A stretch of DNA of 64,000 nt, from contig NZ_ATYS01000018.1 of NCBI RefSeq assembly GCF_000427805.1, forward strand, positions 1 through 64,000, read 5' to 3'. Below, one piece after another: positions 37,704-47,666 of this stretch. The stretch's first letter is position 1, and every line of letters starts with the position of its first letter. A program made the translations under genes and the position numbers. The notes under the pieces are model-generated. The model did no database searches. It was not told the DNA's origin and worked only from the letters and a program-made list of their open reading frames with translations. Origin of the DNA: Budvicia aquatica DSM 5075 = ATCC 35567 (GTDB lineage Bacteria > Pseudomonadota > Gammaproteobacteria > Enterobacterales > Enterobacteriaceae).

Positions 37704-39401
37704 TTACTGTTTAGCGTTAGCCGCATCTTGTTGTTGTTTTAGTGCTTCATTGCGTAAATCTTTTCGTAGAATTTTGCCCACGTTAGATTTCGGTAACTCA
37801 TCTCTAAACTCTACAATGCGTGGAATCTTATAGCCGGTTAATGCACTGCGACAATGAATGAGTAGCTCATCTTTAGTTAACGAAGGGTCTTTTTTTACAA
37901 CATAGATTTTAACCGTTTCGCCGGAAGACTCACTCGGTACACCAATGGCGGCAACTTCCAGCACCTTGGGATGATGCGAGACAACTTCTTCAATTTCGTT
38001 GGGATAAACGTTAAAACCGGAAACCAGAATCATATCTTTTTTCCGATCGACGATGCGCATAAAGCCTTGCTCGTCCATCTGAACGATATCACCGGTTGCC
38101 AGCCAGCCATCTTTAATCATTTCGCTGGTTGCTTCCGGGCGGTTCCAATAACCTAGCATCACCTGAGGGCCTTTTACCCATAGCTCACCGGGTTCACCCT
38201 TGGGAACATCTTCACCCAGATCGTTGACCAAGCGGATATCCGTTGATGCTACAGGTAACCCAATACTGCCACTGTAGTGCTGTAAATCATAAGGGTTACC
38301 GGAAACCAGCGGTGAACACTCAGTCAGGCCATAGCCTTCCAGAATATGAGTTCCAGTCAGTTGCTGCCAGCGTTCAGCAACGCTGCGCTGGACTGACATT
38401 CCACCGCCAACGGTGATATGCAAATGGCTAAAATCCAGCTCACGGAAGTCTTCATCGTTAATCAGTGCATTAAACAGCGTATTTACCCCGGTTAACGCAG
38501 TAAATGAGTAGCGAGAAAGCTCTTTAACCAGGCCTTTAAGATCCCGTGGATTAGTAATTAATAGATTACAGCCACCGACCTCAAGGAATAACAGACAGTT
38601 CACCGTTAGCGCGAAAATATGATACAGCGGCAGTGCGGTAACCACTAACTCACGCCCTTCTTCAAGCAGTGGAATATAAGCCGCTCTGGCCTGCTCCATA
38701 TTTGCCAGCATATTACGGTGGGTTAACATCGCCCCTTTAGCTACGCCGGTAGTACCACCGGTATATTGTAATAACGCTAAATCGCCCGGCTGGATATCCG
38801 GTTTCACATACTGCTGAGTTTTGCCCTTAGACAGCGCGGCGCGAAAAGAAGTCGCACCCGGCAGATGATATTTCGGTACCAGCTTCTTAATATACTTCAC
38901 AACAAAATTAACCAACGGGCGTTTTGCCGCTGACAGCTGATCGCCAAGCCCGGTTAAAATAACGTGTTTTATCTCTGTATTGGCCACCACTTTTTCCAGG
39001 GTATGGGCAAAGTTGGAGACGATAACAATGGCTTTAGCACCACAGTCATTAAGTTGATGCTCGAGTTCTCTGGGGGTATACAGTGGATTAACGTTAACGA
39101 CCACCATTCCGGCCCGTAAAATACCGAACAGAGCCACCGGGTATTGCAACAGATTCGGCATCATTAACGCGACTCTGTCACCTTTTTTTAATCCCAACGT
39201 ATTTTGTAAATAGGAAGCAAACGCCCGGCTGCGTTTCTCAAGCCGGCGGAAAGTCATGACTTTCCCTTGGTTAATATAAGCTGGCTGATCGGCAAAACGT
39301 TTAGCGGAATTTTCAAACATGTCAGCTAATGACGGATACCGCTCAGGATCAATCTCAGTTGGTACATCTTTCGGATAGCGGGATAACCAAACCTTGTCCA
39401 C
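37704..39401 (-). CDS. fadD: FadD, long-chain acyl-CoA synthetase
   Basis: FadD activates imported long-chain fatty acids with ATP and CoA at the inner membrane. It feeds beta-oxidation and makes the FadR effector. The 565 residues have the AMP-binding motif YTGGTTG at 213-219, and later [35 protein letters not shown] and a KIPRIVEF region. The sequence matches E. coli FadD. The gene lies 81 bp upstream of rnd. yeaY (slp-like), which E. coli has between fadD and tsaB, is absent. Confidence 0.96.
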   Translation of the reverse strand: MDKVWLSRYPKDVPTEIDPERYPSLADMFENSAKRFADQPAYINQGKVMTFRRLEKRSRAFASYLQNTLGLKKGDRVALMMPNLLQYPVALFGILRAGMVVVNVNPLYTPRELEHQLNDCGAKAIVIVSNFAHTLEKVVANTEIKHVILTGLGDQLSAAKRPLVNFVVKYIKKLVPKYHLPGATSFRAALSKGKTQQYVKPDIQPGDLALLQYTGGTTGVAKGAMLTHRNMLANMEQARAAYIPLLEEGRELVVTALPLYHIFALTVNCLLFLEVGGCNLLITNPRDLKGLVKELSRYSFTALTGVNTLFNALINDEDFRELDFSHLHITVGGGMSVQRSVAERWQQLTGTHILEGYGLTECSPLVSGNPYDLQHYSGSIGLPVASTDIRLVNDLGEDVPKGEPGELWVKGPQVMLGYWNRPEATSEMIKDGWLATGDIVQMDEQGFMRIVDRKKDMILVSGFNVYPNEIEEVVSHHPKVLEVAAIGVPSESSGETVKIYVVKKDPSLTKDELLIHCRSALTGYKIPRIVEFRDELPKSNVGKILRKDLRNEALKQQQDAANAKQ

Positions 39402-39606
39402 TTATTTACTCCTGTCTCTTTCCGACTTTACTCCTTCCCCTGGCTGATGATTCAGCCGGGAAAGGAAATATTTTTAATAGCGCACCACACCCATAATGAA
39501 CGCTATGGTTATCACAGCTTCATGTACCACAGTTAATGAAATCACTATTATTTACACTGTATTACATAACATTAAGGTACTTTTGCTGGCTATTTTCCCG
39601 GCAGAG

Positions 39607-40308
39607 TCACTCACGGCCGGGAAGCTTTTTCCATGTTACTTCATTGCGCAGGTAAACCGGTTGGGTCTCTTCCACTGCCTGTACTTGATTATTCTTCCAG
39701 CACTCAAGTGCCAGAGGCAACATATCTTCAGCCTGAGGTAACGGCATATTTCCGTCACATAGCGTCACGTCGGTATTGGCAGCCATATCAGGATAAGTGT
39801 GCCACCCGGTACCGACACAGGCCCATTCACCCTGAACTAATTTTAGCTGATTATTAACCTGTTCCGGCAATAAGACCTGTTCATCACCAATAAGTTGCCA
39901 AACTCCGCCAGCGTTACGCTGATATTGGCCCCAATAGACCTCGCCCATCCGCGCATCGATAGCCGCCAGTACTTTACTGCTGCCGGTCATTCTAAATGCC
40001 CCTTCAGCCAGCGTATTTAAAGTTGAGATACCAATCATCGGTAAATCAGCCCCTAAAGCCAGTCCTTGAGCAACACCGATACCAATACGCACGCCGGTAA
40101 AGCTGCCCGGTCCGCGGCCAAAAGCCAGTGCGTCAAGCTGTGATAATTTCAGCCCTGAATCGTTGAGAACTTGCTGAACCATAGGTAACAGGCGTTGCGT
40201 ATGTTCACGCGGGCATAGTTCGTACAAAGCATGTTTTTGTCCGTTATCCCAAATGGCAACGGAGCACGCTTCGGTGGATGCATCAAGCGCAAGAATTCGC
40301 GTTGACAT
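39607..40308 (-). CDS. tsaB: TsaB, tRNA threonylcarbamoyladenosine complex subunit
   Basis: TsaB is a catalytically inactive ASKHA-fold partner of TsaD. With TsaE it completes t6A37 modification of ANN-decoding tRNAs. At 233 residues it begins [19 protein letters not shown] and contains [12 protein letters not shown] and [11 protein letters not shown], the standard family landmarks. It is located between fadD and yoaA as in E. coli. Confidence 0.95.
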   Translation of the reverse strand: MSTRILALDASTEACSVAIWDNGQKHALYELCPREHTQRLLPMVQQVLNDSGLKLSQLDALAFGRGPGSFTGVRIGIGVAQGLALGADLPMIGISTLNTLAEGAFRMTGSSKVLAAIDARMGEVYWGQYQRNAGGVWQLIGDEQVLLPEQVNNQLKLVQGEWACVGTGWHTYPDMAANTDVTLCDGNMPLPQAEDMLPLALECWKNNQVQAVEETQPVYLRNEVTWKKLPGRE

Positions 40309-40409
40309 AGATAACCTCAGGCGGGAATGTTAAAAATAAAGAGAATTCCGCGATGATACCATACTGGCGATCGCAGAGATAAATGTTGTTCTTAATGGTC
40401 TTTTGCTGC

Positions 40410-42326
40410 TCAGGCGTCATTGATTGGCCGCTGCTTTAGGAAATCAATCGCCTTCTGAAGATCCCGTGTTCTCGGGGTTGGCGGTAAACTATTCAGGAAT
40501 ACTGCACCGTACGGGCGCATCACCAATCGGTTATCACAAATCACTAAAACACCGCGGTCGTCAGTATCTCGGATTAACCGGCCTACGCCCTGTTTTAAGG
40601 TAATAACCGCGTCAGGCAGTTGTACTTCATTAAACGGATCTCCACCGCGTAACCGGCAGTCTTCCATTCGGGCTTTAAGCAACGGATCATCCGGCGAAGT
40701 AAAAGGTAATTTATCAATGATAACGCAAGAGAGAGCATCTCCGCGCACATCGACCCCTTCCCAGAAGCTATTGGTTGCCACCAATAATGCATTACCGGAC
40801 TCAACAAACTGTGACAGTAATTTAGCCTTACTGGTTTCACCCTGCATCATCACCGGTAAGGTCATGGTTTCGCGAAATGCTTCGGTTAAATCCCGCATCA
40901 TCTGATGGGAGGTACAGAGAAAGAAACAGCGCCCGTCATTAGCTTCAATTAAAGGCTGTAACATAGCGGCCAACTGTTTAGCGCCGCCGTATTGATTGGG
41001 AGAAGGTAAAAATCGTGGCACGCAGAGCAAAGCCTGCGTTGCATAATCAAACGGACTGGCCAACAGCAGCGTTTCGGCTTTATCTAATCCTAAACGTTGG
41101 GTGAAGTGCTCGAGTTGGTCATTGACTGACAGCGTCGCGGAGGTAAATATCCATGTCCCGGCTTTTTCTTTCATTAAATCGCGAAATTTATCGGATACGG
41201 ATAACGGAGTCAGGGCCAGTACAAAATGGCGGGCAGAACATTCATACCAATAGCTATACCCCGGAATAGAGACGTCTTTCAGCCGCGTCAGCCGCGCTCG
41301 ATATTGAGTTGCACGTTCAAAGGCAGCATCCAATAACGCCGAGCGGCCTAAGGCCATTTTGATAACGTCATAGCATAGGCTTAAGGCATCATCAACCAAC
41401 AACAGTGCTCGTTGAACGTTAGTCTGTTCCAAAACCTGGCGTAAATTGCCTCTAAAACCGGGCTCGCCTAATGCCAGTCTGAAGTCCTGAGTACTTTGTG
41501 ATAAACGGTCGGCACTTTTTTGTAGCTGGGCCATATCCCGAACTTCGGTGCGGTAGGCAATAGCAATATCTTTGGCGAGATCCAATAACTGTCGGCTGGT
41601 GACCTGCTGACCAAAATACTGGCTGGCAATATCAGGTAACTGATGGGCTTCATCAAAAATCATCACGTCAGCGTCAGGGATCAGCTCGGCAAAGCCCGTC
41701 TCTTTAACCACGATATCGGCAAGAAACAGATGATGATTCACCACAACTACGTCGGCATCCATAGCCTTACGACGTGCTTTAACCACAAAGCACTCTTTAT
41801 AATAAGGGCAATCACTGCCTAAGCAGTTGTCATTGGTACTGGTCACCAATGGCCAAATAAAGCTGTCTTCTGCCACCTGATTACAGGTGCTGGTATCGCC
41901 GTCGTTGGTTACTGATGACCAGCGGCGTAAATTGACTAAATCATTCAGGGTAGAGTTAGACAGCTCACCGCCGGTCATCGATTGCTGTTCCATCCGCTCC
42001 AGGCACAGGTAGTTCGACCGCCCTTTTAGCAGCGCCAGTTTGCCGGTAAATTCCAGCGCCGTTGCAACCGTGGGTAAATCCCGGGCAAAAAGCTGATCCT
42101 GTAACGCCTTTGACCCCGTCGAGATAATGACCTTACGCTTGGAGCGTAAAGCGGGTACCAGATAAGCATAGGTCTTACCCGTCCCTGTTCCGGCTTCAAC
42201 CACTAACGCATGTTTTTTCTTAATTGCGCTGGTAATAGCTTTGGCCATTAAACGCTGTGGCTCACGTGGCTTAAAACCTTTAATTGCCTGAGCTAATGCA
42301 CCTTTGGGTGCGAAATCATCCGCCAA
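40410..42326 (-). CDS. yoaA: YoaA, DinG/XPD-type DNA helicase
   Basis: YoaA is an iron-sulfur superfamily 2 helicase that in E. coli works with the polymerase III chi subunit (HolC) to repair replication forks. The 638 residues have Walker A EAGTGTGKT at about 44-52 and DEAH box MIFDEAHQ. The four-cysteine iron-sulfur cluster runs from CNQVAED through CLGSDCPYYKEC with an upstream Cys, and the C-terminal helicase motifs end QGVGRLIRD. Length equals E. coli YoaA. It is divergent from yoaB. Confidence 0.95.
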   Translation of the reverse strand: MADDFAPKGALAQAIKGFKPREPQRLMAKAITSAIKKKHALVVEAGTGTGKTYAYLVPALRSKRKVIISTGSKALQDQLFARDLPTVATALEFTGKLALLKGRSNYLCLERMEQQSMTGGELSNSTLNDLVNLRRWSSVTNDGDTSTCNQVAEDSFIWPLVTSTNDNCLGSDCPYYKECFVVKARRKAMDADVVVVNHHLFLADIVVKETGFAELIPDADVMIFDEAHQLPDIASQYFGQQVTSRQLLDLAKDIAIAYRTEVRDMAQLQKSADRLSQSTQDFRLALGEPGFRGNLRQVLEQTNVQRALLLVDDALSLCYDVIKMALGRSALLDAAFERATQYRARLTRLKDVSIPGYSYWYECSARHFVLALTPLSVSDKFRDLMKEKAGTWIFTSATLSVNDQLEHFTQRLGLDKAETLLLASPFDYATQALLCVPRFLPSPNQYGGAKQLAAMLQPLIEANDGRCFFLCTSHQMMRDLTEAFRETMTLPVMMQGETSKAKLLSQFVESGNALLVATNSFWEGVDVRGDALSCVIIDKLPFTSPDDPLLKARMEDCRLRGGDPFNEVQLPDAVITLKQGVGRLIRDTDDRGVLVICDNRLVMRPYGAVFLNSLPPTPRTRDLQKAIDFLKQRPINDA

Positions 42327-42511
42327 GTCGAGTGTCCGTTGTTTTAAAATGGTCCGCAGACATCAGTGATGCCACAACGGATACGCGAGGAATGCGTCTA
42401 TTATGCCTTTCCTCCCTTCTCATCACCAACAGAAATGCATCCCGTGGGCAGGTTATGTTAACCTTGTGCTGAGATTGAAATTTTCTGAGACATAATAGAA
42501 CCGGAGTTCCT

Positions 42512-42856
42512 ATGAGTATTGAACGTATTAATCCTGAAAAGCGCTGGTCTGATGCCGTTGTTTTTAACGACACAATTTATTATACCAGCGTACCTGAAAA
42601 TCTGGAGGCCGACGCAACGGCTCAAACGGCTAATGCATTGGCTGCAATTGATATTATTTTAAACCAATTAGGTTCAAGCAAAGACCGAATCTTAGATGCC
42701 ACTATCTTCCTGGCCGATAAAAGCGATTTTGCTGCCATGAACGCAGCATGGGATGCTTGGGTTTCTGACGGTAATGCGCCGGTACGCTGTACCGTTCAGG
42801 CGATTTTAATGAAACCAGAATATAAAGTAGAAATTAAGATTATAGCTGCACGCTGA
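42512..42856 (+). CDS. yoaB: YoaB, RidA-family protein
   Basis: This 114-residue member of the RidA (YjgF/YER057c) superfamily hydrolyses or shields against reactive enamine/imine intermediates. It starts MSIERINPEKRWSDAVVF. The conserved arginine of the active site lies in NAPVRCTVQA, and the end is EIKIIAAR. It is divergent from yoaA as in E. coli, with a bidirectional terminator downstream. Confidence 0.93.
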   Translation: MSIERINPEKRWSDAVVFNDTIYYTSVPENLEADATAQTANALAAIDIILNQLGSSKDRILDATIFLADKSDFAAMNAAWDAWVSDGNAPVRCTVQAILMKPEYKVEIKIIAAR

Positions 42857-42903
42857 TCGGGCTCATTCAGGAGATAACCTGAATGTCATACGGCATAAGT
42901 TAT

Positions 42904-42940
42904 AAAAAAGCCGTCAGTGTGAATGACCCTGACGGCTTTT
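42904..42940 (+). terminator. Bidirectional terminator between yoaB and mdtI
   Basis: GCCGTCAG and CTGACGGC form an 8-bp stem with A-tract before and TTTT after. It serves the converging yoaB and mdtJI transcripts. Confidence 0.85.
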
Positions 42941-42946
42941 CGATAA

Positions 42947-43279
42947 TTACGCTGCCAGCTTAAGCATAATCATCCCAATGAGGAGTAATCCTAAGCCGCA
43001 CCAGCCTCGGATATTCAAACGCTGACCAAACATAATCCAGCCGGCAGCAATCGTTGCTGCAATACCAAATCCGCCCCATAGTGCATAGGCAATGGATAGA
43101 TCCATACCTTTTACCGCCTGGGCCAACGCACTAAACGCGCCTAAAACGGCTAACAGCGACAATATCCCCAGCCAATAACGCTTGAATCCATTGGATAGCT
43201 TAAGCAGGATATTAGCAACAATCTCAAGAACGATAGCTAAGCCTAAAAAAGCCACATGGTAAAACTCAAGCTGCTGCAT
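42947..43279 (-). CDS. mdtI: MdtI, SMR-family spermidine/drug exporter subunit
   Basis: This 110-residue small multidrug resistance protein has four transmembrane helices. The essential Glu lies in VLEIVANI, and the conserved [12 protein letters not shown] motif is in helix 3. It forms a heterodimer with MdtJ for spermidine export. mdtJ precedes it with a 14-bp overlap, giving coupled translation. Confidence 0.94.
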   Translation of the reverse strand: MQQLEFYHVAFLGLAIVLEIVANILLKLSNGFKRYWLGILSLLAVLGAFSALAQAVKGMDLSIAYALWGGFGIAATIAAGWIMFGQRLNIRGWCGLGLLLIGMIMLKLAA

Positions 43280-43652
43280 GATGGCCCTCTATTTTATCAG
43301 TGCCTTCGGCATGGGAACGAACCTGCTTCGGCTTATAGGTTCCTGACTTAATCAGCACGATACCCAGCAATAAGATGGCAAGCCCCACCGCTTTAAACAG
43401 TGAAACATCCTCACCAAACAGCATTACGCTGGATAGCGTAATCAATACTACACCGATGCCTTCCCACAATGCGTAAGCTACGCCAAGCGCAACACGTTTA
43501 ATGGATACTGATAATAAAATATAGGATAGGGTTATCATAAAATACATTAAAACATGGCCGTAAATATTACCGGTCTCACTTGCATATTTCATGGATAATG
43601 TACCAATAACTTCGGTCACGATAGCCATCAATAAAAATAGCCAATAAATCAT
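43266..43652 (-). CDS. mdtJ: MdtJ, SMR-family spermidine/drug exporter subunit
   Basis: The 128-residue partner of MdtI starts [23 protein letters not shown], with the SMR glutamate in helix 1, and has [13 protein letters not shown] in helix 3. The C-terminal tail (about residues 105-128, polar, ending HHAAA) is somewhat longer than in E. coli. In E. coli mdtJI lies elsewhere (the ydgEF locus), so its place beside yoaB is a lineage-specific arrangement. Confidence 0.93.
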   Translation of the reverse strand: MIYWLFLLMAIVTEVIGTLSMKYASETGNIYGHVLMYFMITLSYILLSVSIKRVALGVAYALWEGIGVVLITLSSVMLFGEDVSLFKAVGLAILLLGIVLIKSGTYKPKQVRSHAEGTDKIEGHHAAA

Positions 43653-44212
43653 TTTATTTCTCCGGATTATTTTTTATAACAATAATTCCAACTGCCGGAT
43701 AATATTAAGATTCCCAGTTAGATTCGCTAAATAATAAACGAACGGAACTCAGCTTAATAATAAACCAGTAATGGTAAATAATTATTGCGGTTTTATACGC
43801 CCTGAAGGACGATCCTCGGAGAGTGCGCTAACGCGCGTTTGTCCAATTTAGTACGCTGGCAAGAATAGCTGAAATGAAAAAAACGAATGTTGATGTTTGT
43901 AGCAATGAACGTTGTATGTTCGCCATAATAATTTAGTTGTCAGTCGTGCAACAATCACACGATTTGCCCTTACCCCTCCGATGAATGTCGTTATGCCGTC
44001 ATTTTTATCATGCCGAGCACATAAAAGTAAACCCACACCAATAAATATAATTTTATTTTGTCGGCCCCTTCTCAAACTCGCAGTAGATATATAATATCAG
44101 CAAGCATAAATATCAACCCCACCCTTAACTACTTTATGCTGATAATATGCATGGCGATGCATAACGTGGCTAATAGCATTTAGTAAAATAATAAACCCTA
44201 TTATATTAAATT
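43653..44212. other. 560-bp gap upstream of mdtJ, no gene seen
   Basis: AT-rich sequence with a short GC hairpin (GTGCGCTAACGCGCG near 43825). Frames present on both strands (about 60-75 codons) overlap each other, lack start signals and have no coding character. The mdtJI promoter should lie at the left end. Confidence 0.55.
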
Positions 44213-44249
44213 AAAAAAGCCGATGCGTTTAAAAGGCATCGGCTTTTAT
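44213..44249 (-). terminator. eda terminator
   Basis: GCCGATGC and GCATCGGC form an 8-bp stem with a GTTTAAAAG-type loop, A-tract on one side and TTTTAT on the other. It lies 23 bp after the eda stop on the minus strand. Confidence 0.85.
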
Positions 44250-44271
44250 CATCTTTTTGTCATACCTGAAT

Positions 44272-44913
44272 TTAGCCTTTTGCGTGAGCGACTGCTTCAC
44301 GGGCTAATTGTGTGATACGGTCAAAATCACCGTTAGCAATGGCATCTGCCGGTACTAACCATGATCCACCCACACAAAGAACGCTGCTTAGCGCCAGGTA
44401 GTCACGACAGTTGTTTAGCGTAATTCCGCCCGTCGGGCAAAAACGCACTTGTGAGACGGCGCTACAGATGGCCTGAAGGGCTTTTACGCCACCGTTAGCT
44501 TCCGCCGGGAAGAATTTAAATTCACGTAAACCGTAATCCATACCCAGCATTAATTCAGAAACGCTGCTGATACCCGGAATTAACGGGATATTACCCTCAA
44601 CCGCCGCTTTTAATAACGGCTCGGTCAGGCCCGGGCTGATAGCAAACTGGCCACCTGCGGCTACCACATCGGCTAACTGCTGGGGGTTAAGTACCGTACC
44701 GGCACCAATAATGGCTTCAGGTACCTCTTTGGCTATCGCGCGGATAGCGTCAATGGCACAAGGTGTACGCAGGGTAACTTCCAGAACGCGAACACCGCCG
44801 GCAACCAGAGCTTTAGCCAATGGAACTGCATCTTTTAGCTCTTTAATCACAATAACCGGAACAACCGGCCCATCAGACAGAATTTTTTCAGCGCTTACTT
44901 TCCAGTTTTTCAT
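44272..44913 (-). CDS. eda: Eda, KDPG/KHG aldolase
   Basis: Eda cleaves 2-keto-3-deoxy-6-phosphogluconate into pyruvate and glyceraldehyde 3-phosphate. The 213 residues include catalytic Glu45 (RVLEVTLRT) and Schiff-base Lys133 in [11 protein letters not shown]. It follows pgl in a zwf-pgl-eda order without edd, so its main supply here may be KDPG from hexuronate and pectin catabolism through KduD and a KDG kinase. A CRP-like half site (TGTGA-N6-ACACG, 44996-45011) lies upstream. Confidence 0.96.
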   Translation of the reverse strand: MKNWKVSAEKILSDGPVVPVIVIKELKDAVPLAKALVAGGVRVLEVTLRTPCAIDAIRAIAKEVPEAIIGAGTVLNPQQLADVVAAGGQFAISPGLTEPLLKAAVEGNIPLIPGISSVSELMLGMDYGLREFKFFPAEANGGVKALQAICSAVSQVRFCPTGGITLNNCRDYLALSSVLCVGGSWLVPADAIANGDFDRITQLAREAVAHAKG

Positions 44914-45030
44914 TTACTCAAATCTCCATGTGGCCAATCAACATCGATTATCGCTATCGGATAGCGGCGAGCATCAAAGCCGTTCTAAATTAACGTGTGA
45001 TCGGTTACACGCGGGATATTAAATTGTTTT

Positions 45031-45726
45031 TTATGCAGACCAGAACACGTCTACCGGCGTCTTATTTTGATGTAATACCGAACGCACTGGCATTTCGTTC
45101 ACGTCATCACCTTCCTGCGCCTGCTGATAAACAGCCCGTTTCCCCTCGCCCACTAAGTGCAGGAAGATTTGGCGGCTATTAAGCAACGCAGGTAATGTCA
45201 GCGTAATTCGGTCTAACGGAGCCGTCAGCGGTGTCATTCCCATGCACAAATGGCCGGACTTCATATCCAGAGCTGGGAATAAATCCGTCGCACCGGGAAA
45301 TAGTGAAGCCGTATGCCCGTCATCACCCATACCTAAAATGACAACGTCAAATGGCTTAGCCATTGCATTAAGCCTCGGCTCAATATCAGATGCGCCTTCG
45401 AACGGCGTTTGTGCCGGGCTTTTTAGTGAAACAAAGTTTGCCGTTGCCGCTTTGCCCTGTAATAGGTTTTCACGCACCAGCTTTTCATTACTCGATTCAT
45501 TATGGAGATCAACCCAGCGCTCATCGGCTAAGGTGATGGTCACTTTGTCCCAGTCCAGCGTTTGTTGGCTAAGCAATTTAAATAGGCCTAACGGTGTTCT
45601 TCCGCCAGAAACTACCAGACTTGCTTTTCCTTTTGTTTCTAGCCCTTTTTGCAACTCTTGAGTAATTCGCTGCGCTAAGCGGCTATTTAATTCATCGGTT
45701 GAGGGGAAATTGATAAAGTTTGCCAT
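45031..45726 (-). CDS. pgl: 6-phosphogluconolactonase (DevB/Pgl type)
   Basis: Pgl hydrolyses 6-phosphogluconolactone from Zwf to 6-phosphogluconate. The 231 residues start MANFINFPSTDELNSRLAQ. Family motifs are VVSGGRTPLGLF, TLADERWV and LGMGDDGHTASLFPG, of the NagB/Pgl fold. The ATG at 45726 is preferred because AAGGTG lies six bases before it. Two further ATGs upstream give short unlikely extensions. E. coli uses an unrelated lactonase at another locus, so this type marks a different lineage. It lies 100 bp after zwf. Confidence 0.94.
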   Translation of the reverse strand: MANFINFPSTDELNSRLAQRITQELQKGLETKGKASLVVSGGRTPLGLFKLLSQQTLDWDKVTITLADERWVDLHNESSNEKLVRENLLQGKAATANFVSLKSPAQTPFEGASDIEPRLNAMAKPFDVVILGMGDDGHTASLFPGATDLFPALDMKSGHLCMGMTPLTAPLDRITLTLPALLNSRQIFLHLVGEGKRAVYQQAQEGDDVNEMPVRSVLHQNKTPVDVFWSA

Positions 45727-45826
45727 GGTAGTCACCTTCATTACGGACATTAATTATACTGAGATTATTATGCCGCCTGAAGTGCTCGGGCGGCATACTG
45801 AGCAAGTTTAAACAGGGTAAAATACC

Positions 45827-47302
45827 TTACTCAAATTCGCTCCATGAACGACCATCACGCGTAATCATAGCAACAGAGGCAACCGGCCCCCAGGTGCCAG
45901 CCTGATACGGCTTAGGCGGCTCATTATCGGCAGCCCATGCGTTCATGATTGAATCAACCCACTTCCAGGCTTCTTCGACTTCATCACGGCGAACAAACAG
46001 CGCCTGAATACCACGCATAGTTTCAAGTAACAGACGCTCATAAGCATCTGCTACGTGTTGCTCATGGAAGGTATCGCTGAAACTTAAATCCAGCTTGGTT
46101 GTTTGCAGGCGGTGTTTGTGATCTAAGCCCGGTACTTTATTCAGAATTTGAACTTCAACGCCTTCATCAGGCTGAAGACGAATCGTCAGCGTATTTGGTG
46201 GTAGTTGTTGATAGGACTCACTGAACAGATTTAACGGCGGGTTTTTAAAATAGATAACCACTTCAGAACATTTAGATGGCAAACGCTTACCGGTTCTCAG
46301 GTAGAAAGGGACGCCGGCCCAGCGCCAGTTATCGATATCAACGCGGATAGAAACGAAGGTTTCGGTATTACTGCGCTTGTTAGCCCCCTCTTCATCCAAA
46401 TAGCCCGGTACTTTTTGCCCCTGAACAAAACCGGCCGTGTACTGGCCACGAACCGTTGTTTCACGAATATTGGTATGGTCAATACGGCGCAGAGAGCGCA
46501 GAATTTTGACTTTCTCATCGCGGATGCGATCGGCACTTAAGTCAGCAGGAGGTGACATGGCAATCATGGTCAAAATTTGCAACAGGTGATTTTGCACCAT
46601 ATCACGCATTTGACCGGCTTTATCAAAATAGCCCCAACGGCCTTCAATACCAACTTCTTCTGAAACGGTAATTTGTACGTGGTCAATAGCACTGTTGTCC
46701 CACTTCGCCGCAAACAGCGAGTTCGCAAAACGCAGCGCTAACAGATTCAGTACCGTCTCTTTACCCAAATAGTGGTCGATACGGTAAACCTGAGACTCAT
46801 CAAAATACTCAGCAACCTGGTCGTTAATTTCCCGTGAGGACTTTAAATCTGTTCCTAACGGTTTTTCCATTACAACCCGGCTCGGATATTTATTCAGCCC
46901 GGCTTCGCCTAAACCACGGCAAATAGCCCCGAAGGTATTAGGTGGCATGGCAAAGTAATTGATGGTTGCACGATTTTCTTGGTCGAGCATTGCACCTAGC
47001 TGCTTGAACGCAGCGCTGTCATTCACATCCAGATTACAAAAATCTAAACGGCTGCTCAGCTTCTGCCAAACTTCCGGCACAATCTCTTCTTTCATAAAGG
47101 TGGAGAGCGCTTTTTCGATGACGGCAGTATAAGCCACCTTATCCCACTCAGCCCGGCCAACGCCAAGAATTCGGGTGTTGGGATGAATGTGCCCCGCTTT
47201 TTCCAGTTGATAAAGTGATGGTAATAGCTTCCGGCGAGCTAGGTCACCTTTGGCACCAAAAATAACTAAATCACAGGCCTGAGCTATTGAGTCATCGACC
47301 AT
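45827..47302 (-). CDS. zwf: Glucose-6-phosphate dehydrogenase
   Basis: Zwf performs the first step of the oxidative pentose-phosphate pathway (glucose 6-phosphate plus NADP+ to 6-phosphogluconolactone). The 491 residues begin with the NADP-binding DLVIFGAKGDLARRKLLPSLY and contain the catalytic RIDHYLGKETV. The gene heads zwf-pgl-eda and is divergent from hexR. A perfect HexR-type palindrome lies 52 bp upstream, so it is probably repressed by HexR in the absence of KDPG. Confidence 0.96.
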   Translation of the reverse strand: MVDDSIAQACDLVIFGAKGDLARRKLLPSLYQLEKAGHIHPNTRILGVGRAEWDKVAYTAVIEKALSTFMKEEIVPEVWQKLSSRLDFCNLDVNDSAAFKQLGAMLDQENRATINYFAMPPNTFGAICRGLGEAGLNKYPSRVVMEKPLGTDLKSSREINDQVAEYFDESQVYRIDHYLGKETVLNLLALRFANSLFAAKWDNSAIDHVQITVSEEVGIEGRWGYFDKAGQMRDMVQNHLLQILTMIAMSPPADLSADRIRDEKVKILRSLRRIDHTNIRETTVRGQYTAGFVQGQKVPGYLDEEGANKRSNTETFVSIRVDIDNWRWAGVPFYLRTGKRLPSKCSEVVIYFKNPPLNLFSESYQQLPPNTLTIRLQPDEGVEVQILNKVPGLDHKHRLQTTKLDLSFSDTFHEQHVADAYERLLLETMRGIQALFVRRDEVEEAWKWVDSIMNAWAADNEPPKPYQAGTWGPVASVAMITRDGRSWSEFE

Positions 47303-47353
47303 ATCTATCTCCTCAAAACCACGTCTGATATTAAAACGCAGTTTTATAATTCA

Positions 47354-47368
47354 TGTAATTTTATTACA
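47354..47368 (-). promoter_or_regulatory. HexR operator upstream of zwf
   Basis: TGTAATTTTATTACA is a perfect 7-1-7 palindrome (TGTAATT/ATTACA-type) matching the known HexR consensus (TGTAAT...ATTACA). It lies between divergent zwf and hexR, nearer zwf. HexR in gammaproteobacteria releases such sites on binding KDPG. Confidence 0.75.
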
Positions 47369-47666
47369 TAAGTAATGTACCTGTTTAAATGCCCGCCGTA
47401 AACAGTCAGGATAAAAAGGAACAAACTTGATAATAAATTCTCGTTTATTTTCGCTTAACCAGTTAAATAAAAAGAAGTTATGCGATAAATAATTTTCGTG
47501 ATGTTACTAAAAACAATAAAAATCAGATGTCGATCAAAGTTAGTGAAAAAAAATTACAAAATCATTCTCTCTTACTGCATCGCCCGATATCCCGTAGTAT
47601 ATTTCCACAGATCGACTATCGATTTCACCTTTGGATGCAATAGGCAAAAAGCAGCGGGATAAAAAT

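Noticed and set aside
43848-44094. Two opposite-strand frames of 60-75 codons upstream of mdtJ
   Set aside because: They overlap each other, lack ribosome-binding sites and have unlikely amino-acid composition.
44996-45011. CRP-like site upstream of eda
   Set aside because: Only the first half (TGTGA) fits well and the second half does not. No promoter elements could be placed with it, so it is mentioned only in the eda entry.
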